From Bimuria novae-zelandiae CBS 107.79 (Eukaryota; Ascomycota; Dothideomycetes; Pleosporales; Didymosphaeriaceae): a stretch of 64,000 nt of DNA. The notes beneath the pieces are model-generated. The model was given only the letters and a program-made list of their open reading frames with translations. It was not told where the DNA came from and made no database searches. This document shows, piece after piece, positions 49,519 through 60,889 of this stretch. Made by a program: the position numbers and the translations under genes. Location: the NCBI GenBank assembly GCA_010015655.1, contig ML976688.1:585654-649653 (forward strand). Direction: 5' to 3'. Position 1 is the first letter of the stretch; every line of letters starts with the position of its first letter.

Positions 49519-52238
49519 CAAGTTCCTTTTAAATACTAAAGCTATCTTTTAAAACTAATATTATATAGCTCTCTAGAAAGTTTATAGTAGTAAATAAGAG
49601 TATTATAATAGATAACATCCTCGCGGGAGCTAATATACTTACTTAAGCCTACTAGTACTTACGCTAGTAGTTTTAGGCTATTATAATTAAAAAGTACTTA
49701 AGTAAAAAAGATAATAGCTTTTTCAATCTTAGTAGTATATTAGATAGCGGAAAAGAAGACCTATACATTATTAAGAAAAGTTTTACTATTCCTTTAGTAG
49801 CTAAAGATATTCCTTTTACCTAGGTTCTCTTTTCTTTTTCTTTTTAGTTTGCTTTTAAGACTCTTTTCTTTTATAGGGGTTATTTTCTTATTATTATAAG
49901 AACTATTTAGTTCCCTTATTATCTTTAGTAATTTTAAGGGGTTTTTAATTTACTTTGTTAGAATTCCTTCTTAACTTCCATTCCTAAGTAGATAGGATTA
50001 CTTATACCTTTTTTATCCTAATTTTTAGCCTTAACTAATACTTAATTTTATCTCTTAATAATACTATTTCTGTCCTTATCTTAGACACCTTTATCTAGCT
50101 AAATTCCTTAGCGTAGTAAGGCAGGCATTATATAGCCTTCTTTAGACCCTAATAAAAGCTAATTTAAGGGATATTATAGTAAAATCCCATTAAAAGTTTT
50201 GTATTATAATTTTAATGGTTTAGTACACTTCTCTTAATAGTCTAACGTAATAGCTTAGTTAAGGGTCTTATATAATTCCTAAGTTCTTTAAGAGTAGTTT
50301 TTTTACTATGCTAGGTATTCTACTCTCCTGCAATTATAGAACTAATATTTTTTATATATATTAATTACACTATACCTCTTCTCCCTCTCTTTTATTATAA
50401 TTACTTCGGGCTAAGCGTTATTAGTAATTTGGCTAGAGAGAGGGTTTAATAAGGCTAACTTTAGCCTATTTACGTAGAATCTTAGGTGCATATTTAGCAG
50501 GATATCTAGTTCTACTACGTAAGAGTTTATTATTTTTTATAGTAAACTTCTCTTACTTTTAGTTAGGCTTCTTATTTAGCCACTAGTTTTAGAAGTAGTT
50601 TTTAAATTTTAGTTATATTTTATCTTCGTCCTTTAAAATTAAAGCGTTTTTTCGTTAACGGTATACTAGACGCTCTTATTTGTATTAGGGTATTATTATT
50701 TTTCCCTAAGTAAAGTTAAAAATCTTATTAAATTTCTTTATTATTATCTTTATAGTCTCTTTTACGTTAGTTCTAAGCTTTAAGGCTAATTTTTATGCCC
50801 TAAAGTTCTTAACTAGTTTAATATTCTAGCAATAAGATAAGAAAAATAAGCTAACTTCTATCAATATAGCTTTTCGTCCTTTAATAGCTATTTAAGATAT
50901 AGGAAGCCACTTTATCTAGTTATCCTATTACTACTTATAATATACCTAGAGGTAGGCTTTATGGATAGAGTTTATTATTCTATTTACCTATCCGTTTCTA
51001 GGTGCTTTAATATAAATAGTCTTTAATTAATACCTGCTTATTTACATAGCATAGTCTAAAATTTGCTTATAAACTATCCCCCGCGGTTTAATATAATATA
51101 AAAGGGGAAAAAGTAGTCTACTACCTAGTATTAAAGAAACGCTATCGTGACTATAAGTATATTAACGTTTAAAGGCTAATAAACTTAGGGCCCTTACTAA
51201 CTCTATTTATAATTACTATAATATTCGTGCAGCTATTACTCTTAAGTAAAGTAATAATAAAATTTATTATAATATTTTTCTATTCTTATTTAGGTAGTAA
51301 TAAGGGCTTTAGTAGGCCCTATTTCGCTTTTTTCTATAGTTTGGTTCTTCTATAAATATTATAGTTTTTAATATACTATCTTACTTAGTTAGACATTCGT
51401 AAGAAGATGTACTCTTAAGTAAGAATTTTATAAATATTTTCTTATTTTAAGTATTTTAAAGCTAAGAAACTATACGCAACTACTATTAATTTTATTTATA
51501 AAAGTTTTACTTCTAGTATCTATTATCTTAATCTATAGTATAGGTACCCTTAGTTATCTATACTATATTCTATGATACTAATAGATAACTTCTACTTAGG
51601 TTTAAACTTCCTAAGCCTGTTCTTAACATAGACCTTTATTTTACTATATACGCTATCTTTATCGTGTTCTGCCTCTTACTACATAGTATTAAAGTCTTAC
51701 GTTATTTGGCAGGATTATCGCCTTTTTAAAGGGTTAATATAAGTAGTTTAGAACGTGTTAGGTAAGCGAGCACTAAGTCCTTATTTACTTTAATATAATT
51801 AAGTTCCTCTACATTACTAGGTATTTACGGAATAAAAGATTTTAAGTATTTTTTTAGTAATTTATTAAAAAAGCGTAAAATGTCTTAACTTTAATCTATT
51901 TTCTTTACTATTCTTTAGTAAGTCTTAGTCCTTCTAGAAGAAGGCGTTTACCCTAAAATTTACTAACCTTAGTTTATATATAAATATTATATTAATATAT
52001 CTAAGTATATCTCCCTACTAAACGTATTATTTATCTGAACTTTGTTAAGTAGCAAAATACGTAAGGTTCTTATAATTAGTATAGAGTATAAGGTGCTTTA
52101 CCACTTAACATGTATAGTCAAATTTATTTACATATTTAAAAACTATAAGTATCTCTTTATTATAGATAGCGTAATTATATTTTGCCAAGCTATTCTTTAC
52201 TAAAAAAAAATAGTAAACTACTAAACGTAGAATCCTAT

Positions 52239-52714
52239 TGTTAAGTCCCTACGGGTAGCTAGTCCGAAATGGGGTTAAGGTTGGTTCTCTAGCAGGAGCG
52301 ATGTCGAAACGGGAAAGGGTGTATTAATAGCTCGCGCTTATTAATGGGGTGTTAGTATCGAAGTAAGGTGCGTCACAATCAAATCAACAAGAGCCTGAGT
52401 GAATCCAAACGATAGATTAATAAACAGGTTGAACACGAGGTGGAAGAGTCCATCCTCATGTTCCTATATACTTAGCATGCTCGACTTGCTCGCTTCGAGC
52501 ATGTCAAGCGCAGCCTTGGCTTTCTGCATATGCTCGACTTGCTCGTTTCGAGCATGTCGAGCGCAGCCTTGGCTTTCTGCATATGCTTGACTTGCTCGAT
52601 TCGAGCGCTTCGAGCAGTCACGTGACCTGCCCATTGCTGTGCCACCATTGGCTCCCATAAGACCTTGGCCGTCTCAGAATGTTAGCCTGGTGATGCTAAA
52701 TACAGATCCTAACA
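52239..52714 (-). repeat. Solo LTR, family D (copy 2), in Gypsy B2
   Basis: 476 bp in reverse orientation: starts TGTTAAGTCCC and ends CAGATCCTAACA, with TSD CCTAT at 52234-52238 and 52715-52719. Not RIP-mutated. It contains a tandem repeat (52478-52620) absent from copy 1. Confidence 0.92.
52478..52620. repeat. 53-bp tandem repeat inside solo LTR D
   Basis: Units start at 52478, 52531 and 52584, each beginning TGCTCGACTTGCTCG or TGCTTGACTTGCTCG, giving about 2.7 copies. Each unit contains the small palindrome GCTCG..CGAGC. Confidence 0.9.
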
Positions 52715-53987
52715 CCTATTATTATTATATTAAAAGAAGTATCTTCTAATTAGCTAGCTAAAGACATCTACTTCTAGTACTAATTTTTATTTAGGGTTAA
52801 AGTAGGCTAGCGCAAGGTCTATATAGAACGCTATCTTTAAAAAGTAAAATATATACTACTACTTTTATTCTTAAATAAATTCTACTCCTTTACTAATAAG
52901 CTTTATAAAGGGGCTTACTATATCAAAGAAGTTTATAAAGCCAACGAAGCTCTTAACTCCCTTTACTAAAATTAATAGCTTTTAATTTTAAATTACTTAG
53001 ACTTTTCTAGGTCTATGCTTACGTCCTTATTAACTTTTATACTATATTTAAGGTACTTAGTCTTTTTAACGTAAAACTTAGATTACTAAATATTTAAATA
53101 GAATTTTATAGATTTTAACTTTTAAATTATAGTATATACTTTCTCTTTGTGGTCTTTTTAGCTACTACTAAAGAAGATAAGAACGTTATCTATATACGCT
53201 AAGTAGTAATTATTAAAGTACTCCTTTAGTACCTAATTAATATTCTGCTAGGACGTAGTCGGCGCGTTAGCTAGGTTAAAAGAATCTACTAGCTTCTTAT
53301 AAAAACTAACTTAAGTTTTAAACGCTATCTTTTATCCCTTACCTTTTATTATTTAAAGTTTATAAAAGGCTTAAATTTTATTAAGTTTACCAAACTATTT
53401 AGCCTTTACAAGGAGCTAAAGGGTCTTACTAATTAATAATAAAGGTAGTAGTCCGTTTTTAAATATTGTTTAGGGATTAATAAATTAACGTAAAAGCGTA
53501 GTACTTTGCTAATTTTTTTAATAAATAATACTAGGGTGGTAGCGCTAGACTTACTTACTTAAACAAAGGCTTTATTTAAGTATTTAGTAAGCTCTTTCTA
53601 AAGGATAAGTAACTTTTTATAAGATATATTAAATAAAAGGCTATAGGGGATCTCTAGGATCTTGCCATCTTTTTCCACGAGAGGGATAGAAAGATCTACT
53701 CTAGGTCTATAGTATAGGGGGATCTTATTAGCTTGTTTCCTATAAAAGATACGCTATAAGTTCTTAAAAGCTTTAGGTAGTAGCTTTTATAAGTATACCT
53801 TCAGCTTACAGGTTAACGCCTTCTATATATCCTATATTAATATAAAAAACGCCTTAGTCCTGTTTCTTAGATATTAATTACTAATTTAGGACTGTAAAGA
53901 CTATAGTCAATACCTTTTATAGCTTTATTAATTGTTTTTTCCTTTCTTAGTTATAAATAAAAGTACTTAAATTTCTAATTTAGATTA

Positions 53988-55797
53988 ACGTATCTGGTAA
54001 GCGAGCGCCGCAGGCAAGCAAGCGCCGCACCCTACTAAGTTTACGCAACTCTTAACGTATAATAGCTCCTCACAATGTTTCTTAGATAGTGCTAAATAAA
54101 GCAGATATTTAGCTTACTATCTTATTTATTAAATTTAAAAGAATCTAAAGTTATCGCAACTCTATAATAGTCTTTAATATATTTAATAAAATAATCTGTC
54201 GCTAACGTACTAGCAAGCCTACGCGACGCGATTATAAGCTAAACTTAAAAAAGATTAATAAGCTAGAAGAGGAGGTGATTACTAGGTATATACTTGACCT
54301 AGATTCGCGAGGATTTCCGCCCACGCTAGGTGCTATGTGAGATATGGCGGATAAGCTACTCGCTAGGCGAGGCACTGGCAAGGTTAGCGAAAAGTGGCCG
54401 CACAACTTTATTAAGTGAATAAATAGTCTTACTATATAATATAATTAGCTATTTAATTAGTAGAAAGCTTTATATAAAGATTTAAAAGCTATTAAAAATT
54501 AGTTTAAGCTTATATCGTGCACGAAGGCCAACTATAGTATTTATAATAAAAATACTAATAACTTTAATAAGACTAGTTTTATAATAGGCTGAATATTAGC
54601 TTAGCTTATTATTATAGTCTTAAAGAGATAAGATAGACTAAAAGCTATTTAGCTAAGTAATTATAAGTAGGCTATAATAATCTATAAAATTAATACTACT
54701 AAATAAGTAATCATACCCTTTATTATGTTCTTTAGCTAGTATTACCTTTTTACTTAGTAGTAAGATAATAATATACCACGCGACTATGCTTTCACTATTA
54801 GTAATAATATCTAAACTACTAATAAGCTTAAATTAGAATAGCTAAGGTACTTTATTAAGTGTATAGTAAAGTGTAGGATAGGCGTGCGCTAGCTACTTAT
54901 ACTTAATAATTATAAAAGCTATAACTTGCTTGAATTTTAAAAGCTTTAAAAAAAATTAATGCTTTTTATATACTACTACATTTATAATACTTTTTATAAC
55001 TAGTTAATATTAGCTACTTCTCGCTATTAAAGCGCGCGTATAGCTACTAGATTAAGAGCTTAATACGCGACTATCTTAACTATATTATAAAACTAAAGTT
55101 TTTACTAGCCTATAAGTAGTTAAGTATTAATAAAGAATATTTACGTAAGATTTTAAGGCGCTAGCCTAGTCCTATATAATTTAAAAGTAATAATATTAAA
55201 GCTTAATATTAAGCTTCGTACGCTAACGCTGTCTCTACTAAAGATTACCCTATAAGTAGCTAAAATACTAAGTAACACGCATAAGCTAAAGGCTTAATTA
55301 ATATTAATTTATAATAAAATTTAAAGATATAAAAGCTTATTACCTACTTCTATTATTATAATACTTAATTAGCTTAAAAATGGCGCTAAGATAATAGCTT
55401 ACAAAAGTACGCTTATACACGATTAGATTAAGAGGTTTATAATAGCTAATAAGGCTACTATAATACGTAGAAAGTAAAAAAGGAAGCGGATATAGTAGTA
55501 AGGCACCCTAATAAGGGTAAAGATATAAGGGATTATTACTTAAAAGGATATTAAGTAATAGCTAAAGAGCGAAACGCGTTAAAGTAGGACGCAATTAGGT
55601 GCTAGTTAGTAGGCTTTAACGCGCTATAGCTGCGGCAAGAAGACTAGCTATAACGTATAAATATATAAGAAGTATACTATAGATACTATTTAATCTAGTA
55701 TAGTAATTATATACTATTATCTTATTATGTTGTTAAGATAGGTCGCTATAAAGGCGTAAGAAGTTAGTAGGGTGCGGCGCTCGCTTGCCGGACACGT
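53988..55797 (+). mobile_element. Pogo/Fot1-type transposon (pogo-2) in Gypsy B2
   Basis: Terminal inverted repeats start ACGTATCTGGTAAGCGAGCG (53988-54007). The other end, ending at 55797, is the complement of ACGTGTCCGGCAAGCGAGCG; the differences are transitions only. TA flanks both ends (53986-53987, 55798-55799). The left end has a short extra repeat of the AAGCGAGCGCCGCA motif. Length 1810 bp. B1 is uninterrupted at the matching site. Confidence 0.9.
54190..55450 (+). pseudogene. Pogo-2 transposase (CENP-B type HTH + DDE_1) relic
   Basis: The DNA-binding region is clear: KLEEEVITRYILDLDSRG then FPPTLGAM at 54260-54335, followed by ADKLLARRG and KWPHNFIK. This is the Tc5/CENP-B-type helix-turn-helix found in fungal pogo transposases. 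A catalytic-core remnant, LLILNNYKSYN (consensus LLxLDGHxSH), is at 54895-54930. Stops at former Gln codons are dense from 54420 on. Confidence 0.83.
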
Positions 55798-55918
55798 TAA
55801 TATTTTCGCTAGAGCTAGTTTAACTCTATTTTATTTTATTTAGGTTAGGCTAAGAATTAGATCGTGCAACTTATTATTAGGTAAAACGTATAATTATATT
55901 AGTTTTATATAGTTATTA

Positions 55919-57164
55919 CAGTACTAGGACATTAGTCTGTTGACACCGAAAATTTCAACTTTTTTGACAGTAATTTCAAGGCCTCAATTGAATGCTATTT
56001 CAGTACTTTGTTTGTCAGCCTCTAGCTTTTATCACTGCCTGTATTCTCCTTGGCATAGAATCAATGAGCTTCTTTATGAGACCCTGGGGCAGGGCTCGCT
56101 AAGCTTCTTGGGCAGCGTCGATAAATGCGTCTCTATTAATCTGCTGCCACCCTTGGTTCTCTAATTCTGGATGTAATTTAATTACCTTCTGTTTGAGTGC
56201 CCACCAGAGGTGCTTAATTAGATTGAGGTTAGGTGAGTAAGAAGGGAAATCTAGAACTTTAATGTCTATTGCCTCTAGCTAGAGGGCTATCTTGTGGGCG
56301 GTATAAATTAGTGCATTATCCATCTGATAGATAGTATCTTTATCTAATACTGGTAGGAGCCCTTCCTCTAGCGCCCAGATATATGAGCGTGCACTATAGC
56401 TATTCCGTGGAGCTTGTGGATCTCGTTCCATTGCGATGAGTTCAGATCGACCTTCATACCAGAAGCAGGCCTAGAACATCTGTACTATCCCCTTCTGAAT
56501 ATCCTCCTCTTTAATCTTATCGTGATCCTATTTTTGGAGTAGCGTCTTAAAGACCTAGATCCTTTTCTTTCCCTTGCCTCGCTCTGCTGAGACCTTATTA
56601 GAAAAAGTCACGCTTTTAAAGTTAAAATTCTGTATCTACTAAGCCTATTAACGCCTTAATCTTGCATGTGCTGGAGTAAGCTTAGGCCTCTTCTTTACTA
56701 CCTAGTTCGTAATATAGTATTTCTTAAGTAGCTAATAAAGTGTCTTACAATAAACCTGTACGCCTGCAACTTTAGCCTTTAGCTATGTATACTTAATTCT
56801 AGGGTACTAGTAAGCGATTTAAAGGAGTAATTATTCTTATTAGCGTGTAAGCTTCTTTAGCTAACTAGATTAAGGTAAAGATTTAGTTGTGTTATAGTTA
56901 TTCTATTGCTTAATTGTGTTGTAAATTGTCTGCCGTGTGCAGCTAAAACGCGACGCGATCGAAGCTTTTAATTCTTTTACCTTTACTATAGATAATATCC
57001 TAGCTCTTTGTAATTTACTTAATTTATTATTCCTCCCTTAATTGCTACTAATTTCCCTGCCAAATTCGCGTTGCATTGTGGGTTGGTGGAAGGCTAAAAA
57101 GATTGAGGTTGGGTGGAGATGCGCGACGCGGGTCCGGTGTCAACAGACTAATGTCTTGGCACTG
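55919..57164 (-). mobile_element. Tc1-like transposon (Tc1L-2) in Gypsy B2
   Basis: Terminal inverted repeats of about 30 bp: CAGTACTAGGACATTAGTCT at 55919-55938; the other end, ending at 57164, is the complement of CAGTGCCAAGACATTAGTCT. Differences are transitions. TA flanks both ends (55917-55918, 57165-57166). Length 1246 bp. Different family from Tc1L-1. Confidence 0.9.
55960..57080 (-). pseudogene. Tc1L-2 transposase (DDE_3) relic
   Basis: The minus strand from 56290 down to 55960 reads IKVLDFPSYSPNLNLIKHLW, then WALKQKV, LIDSMPRRIQAVI and GWQTKY. This is the C-terminal end of Tc1 transposases (consensus DxPxxSPDLNPIEHLW, where the final Glu is catalytic). Here that Glu is Lys (IKHLW), so the active site is lost. 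Upstream parts contain stops but remain recognisable. Confidence 0.83.
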
Positions 57165-57260
57165 TAATATCTACTTTTAATTAGACTATTTTACGTACGA
57201 AGAGTTGTATTCCTCTAATACTAATAACTTCTTATAAATAGGGTAGGTTTTTACGCTGTA

Positions 57261-57710
57261 TGTTACGACTACAAGGACCAAAAGAAGGAAGCCAGGTAAT
57301 TACGCCAAGGAAGTAATTGTTGACGGGACGGCAGAAACAATGAAACACAAAGAGGCGCGGGGCAGCTTATGTCAGCAGTCACGTGATGAAGTCCCGCATA
57401 AAAGGAAGTCCCATGGGACTACCAGAGTCCCTGGGACTACGGAGTCTTGGCGGGACTACAAGGAGGAAACAGACTGGTATATAGTGTGACGATTCTCCTA
57501 TGTTGTTTCTCTCCTCGTAGTCAACTCACATATCTTCTGTGCGAGTACGTTCTCCTATACAGACTAATAGTTATCTTACTTCGTTATAAGATTGGATTGT
57601 CCAGCCGCGCTTAGTGTCGCATTAACTTGTACTACTAAATAATCCGTGAAGCACCACGATACCTTACCGCCCTAACCCGGACCGGACTAAGGTGTGAGAG
57701 CCTCATAACA
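57261..57710 (-). repeat. Solo LTR of Gypsy A family (copy 3), in Gypsy B2
   Basis: 450 bp in reverse orientation: starts TGTTACGACTAC and ends GCCTCATAACA, with TSD CTGTA at 57256-57260 and 57711-57715. Little mutated. The middle contains GGGACT/AGTCCC repeats at about 57390-57460, differing from copy 2. Confidence 0.95.
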
Positions 57711-58444
57711 CTGTAGGTAGGTTTTTAATATAATTTTTTTAATATAATTTTAAAATTTAGATAACCTAAATTAATTATTATAAATATAAACATGATATTA
57801 TTAATGAGCAAGTATACTATTACTAGTATTAAGTTTAGTTATAGCCTTTAAAAATTAATAAAACCTATTTTTTATCCTTTTCTTGCTTTTGCCTCCTAGT
57901 GGCGACTATTATTAACAGGATTTCATTTTTTCAGATTAATAGAAGCTATATTAAACTCTTTATTAAAATATCTTTTAATAGCAGGTATAGCGGTGCAAAC
58001 TCATGCTAGCTTTATTATAAGTTAAATTTTGTACTACTTTACACGGTATCTTATATCTTTATAATAAAAATAAGAACTATTCTTTCTACGGGTTTCTATT
58101 ACCTCGCGCGATACCTATACGGCTTATTTTTAGGTATTACTAAACCTGTATCTTATTACTCTATTTACTACTTAGTGTCTTTTTATTTTAGCTTTATTAG
58201 CTAGATATCCTTCTAAGGTTAAATTAAATAAGTTCTTAATCTATCTTGTTTAGCGCCCTGCTTTTAGTAGAGAACTTTAGTAGTTATAATTTATTTTAAA
58301 AGAGGTTTTCTATAACTTTATTAACTCTTTTTTAAATCCCTTATAGGTTCTAATCGTTGTCTATATCGACTATAACTATTTAGTCCCGTAAGTTATTATA
58401 AAAGTTTTAAAAGTAAAAGTTTTTTGAAATCTTTTAACTATACT

Positions 58445-58698
58445 TGTTAGTTTATATGTAGTAAGGAAAAACAAGTATCTCTCTATCCTTGGTATCTATT
58501 ATCTATCCTTTCTCTTTGTGTGTGCTTCGATAGCTCTATATACCTCCCTTCCAGTTCTCGTGGATATGAGACAGTATCAGATTGTGTAGAGGCGAGGGGG
58601 GTTTTAGTACAGTATCAGGTTATGTGGAAGTAAGGAGGTACAGGGGTATAATTAGGTTACACATTTCCTGTAACGCAAAATGCAAGATAGTATAGATA
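58445..58698 (+). repeat. Solo LTR, family C (copy 3), in Gypsy B2
   Basis: 254 bp, starting TGTTAGTTTATATG and ending TAGTATAGATA (mutated CAGTGCAGACA), with TSD ATACT at 58440-58444 and 58699-58703. More mutated than the other two C copies, hence older or longer exposed. Confidence 0.9.
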
Positions 58699-59511
58699 AT
58701 ACTCCTTAGCTTCTATAGCGTAATTATTAAAGTTAAAGTTAAAGTTAAAGTTACGAAGCTTCTAGTTCTCTTATTATATTATAAGTAAATAGTTATGCGC
58801 GATTTCTTTAGCCAGGTAGTTATAAAAGTTATAATCTAGTAACCTCTAAAGGTTAGCTTTAGTATATTTTAAGTAGTAATTTATATATATAATTTCCACC
58901 ATCGCTGCACGTCGTATTAATTAACTAATAATATATTTAAATGTATTTTTAATATAGTCCCTAACCTCTAACAGCTTATATTATATTATTATTTTAAAAT
59001 AATAGTAATCCTGTTATTTACTATTAAAGTAAGCCAAATTAAAGATTTTAGGATAGTAGCTTTTTCCTTAGTTTAAGATAAGCTGTACTATTAATCTTTC
59101 TAGTAGTTATATCTATTAGTCTACTTTTTATAGCTAATTTATACCTCTTGTCTTTTAAAATATTATTATATTATTAGGGGTTCTTAGCGCTTTCTTACTA
59201 TTTCTTTAATTAGTTTGTTTACTTCTTATAGTAGAGTTTAGAGGGTGCCGTAAAGGCTAATAAGTACTTTAATCTTACTTAAGAATTATTATATTTTATT
59301 CTTATTAACTTCTAATACTTAAAGTTTAATTATAAATAAAAATACTATCCTTTTATTACTTTAGCTATTACCTTTTTATAAATAAATAGCTTACTACGTA
59401 TAATTATTCGCGCTAAGACAAAGACCGTTAATAAAAAGTTTTATTTTTATTTTTATAATTTCTTTATTTAGTAAAGATAGTCTTACTAGCGTTAGGTATT
59501 TATTAACACTT

Positions 59512-59724
59512 TGTTGGTATCGAACCTGCGCAACGCTCCTACGGCTTTCACAGCCATGCAGCTTGCCTGTGGTTTGTTGCGCTAGTCCTGATCGGGCTAG
59601 CAGGGAACAAACCACGCTCGATAAATACTTCTCGCAACAGCCCACCACAAACAATCAATCACTACTATCCACACCACATCGTTGCAACGAAGTCTTGATT
59701 CAACAGCCTATTGCCGTATCAACA
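59512..59724. repeat. Solo LTR, family I, in Gypsy B2
   Basis: 213 bp, TGTTGGTATCGAACC to TTGCCGTATCAACA (TGTTG/CAACA ends). The flanks are CACTT (59507-59511) and GACTT (59725-59729); B1 at the homologous site reads GACTC without interruption, so it is a real insertion with a one-base difference in the TSD. Balanced composition inside RIP-mutated B2. Confidence 0.8.
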
Positions 59725-59899
59725 GACTTCTTTTTAATTACTTACTAGGGTGAGTTCTATCTCCTTTTAGGTCTAGGCGTTACCTTTATAATTTTTATTT
59801 ATATAACCCCTTAAACTTTATGTGTTACTTTATAGATTTAGTTTATAATTATATTTAAAATTTACTTCTTCTATAATAGGTAAAAGTAATTAAATTTAA

Positions 59900-60060
59900 T
59901 ATAAGGGGCTAGGTGCTTAAGGAGCTAAAGGTATTAAACAAATACTTATAAATTTAATAAAAAATTTAAAATTAAGCTTTAGCCGTTAAAGGTATATATT
60001 TAGGATTTGCATAACTAAGGGTTACGGATCTAAGGCAATAACTAGGTGTAGCCTATTATA
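59900..60060 (-). repeat. 5' LTR of Gypsy B2
   Basis: 161 bp, TATAAGGGGCTAGG to GCCTATTATA; the reverse complement of the B1 LTR. Confidence 0.87.
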
Positions 60061-60299
60061 ATATATATTAATTTTATGCTATAGCATTCTTCTGTAATAC
60101 TAAAATACTTAATTAAATTAATTAAGTAAGCTAATTAAACCTCTAGAGTAATTTAACTAATTTAATTTACTACTCTAATCACGCTAATTAAGCTAAATTA
60201 AGCTAACGCTACTAAGTTAATTAACTTAATTGTTAATAATTGTGCCCCTAAGTATGTACAAACGATAAGAAGAGTATATAAAGTAGTAGAACAATAGAA
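60061..60299. other. AT-rich stretch, nothing assigned
   Basis: Dominated by TTAATTAA-type runs. No coding or terminal-repeat structure was recognised. Confidence 0.4.
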
Positions 60300-60793
60300 A
60301 GCAGCGCACGCTAGAGCTCAGGCCTAGGGCTCAGGAAGGCCCTAGGGTCTCTATATATATACGCACGCCATACAGCTGGCCGGCTGACCGCAGAAGCAGC
60401 AGCAGTAGCATTGAGGGCATCGCGTAGAGGAGTAGGGGGAGCGAGATATCCACACCCCAGGCGTCCAGCGGCTAGGCCGCAAAGGAAGGAGCAATACAGC
60501 GTACGATACCGCGTCAGCAAGACGGACAGGCGTGCGCCACAGAGGCAGGGCCAATGGCCAGCAGGCGAGCGTGACGGCTCGACTCGATACAGCAGGTACC
60601 TGGGCAATCAGCAGCGCGCTCAGCGGGCACACGGCCGCGAGAGGGATATCCACGGCGGGGGGCGGCCGTGGACATCTGCAGATGTCCCCGGGGCGCGATT
60701 GGTCGGCAAGCGAGGCAGCGACTTAGCGAAGAATCAGCGAGGCCTCGGACACCAGTTATTTCTTAATTTGGATAATTTACAGATAGTGGGAAC
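60300..60793. other. GC-rich segment of unknown origin
   Basis: An abrupt GC-rich block lies between AT-rich DNA and the kinase-like gene. Long overlapping open frames in several phases reflect base composition. No terminal repeat or recognised product. It could be a repeat fragment or the end of an element. Confidence 0.4.
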
Positions 60794-60889
60794 ATGAGTA
60801 CAGCACTTGAATGGACACTAAAAGGCCTGCTTCTAGCTCGATTAATCCGACTGAACCAACAGGCCGTAGAAACCATTAAACGCACCACC

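Larger units (their letters stand above)
49524..59400 (-). pseudogene. Gypsy B2 gag-pol relic in several pieces
   Basis: The minus strand follows B1 segment by segment. The extra ORF and chromodomain region are at about 49524-50700 (plus 32580-34102). The integrase region, around 51050-51130, shares the CCCGCGGTTTAATATA block with B1. RT is at about 52760-53700, with LAYIDNVLIFFSS at 53166-53205. Protease and late gag span 53720-57260 between insertions. Gag, with the damaged knuckle, is at 57716-59400. All domains carry stops. Confidence 0.78.
32419..60060 (-). mobile_element. Ty3/Gypsy retrotransposon B2, inverted copy of B1, expanded to 27.6 kb by insertions
   Basis: LTRs of 161 bp at 32419-32579 (3' LTR) and 59900-60060 (5' LTR) match those of B1 in reverse. 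The internal pieces follow the B1 order exactly: 32580-33516, 33775-34107, 49524-52238, 52720-53987, 55800-55918, 57167-57260, 57716-58444, 58704-59511 and 59730-59899. Removing the insertions leaves about 7.5 kb, close to B1. Left flank TAGAG and right flank ATATA do not match, so no TSD is found; one flank may have been altered. Insertions: solo LTRs C (twice), D, A and I, element E (with G and F), pogo-2 and Tc1L-2. Confidence 0.87.

Noticed and set aside
60411..60797. A 128-codon plus-strand frame and minus-strand frames of 98-100 codons
   Set aside because: Mutually overlapping in a GC-rich block where stops are rare by composition; no domain or splice evidence.
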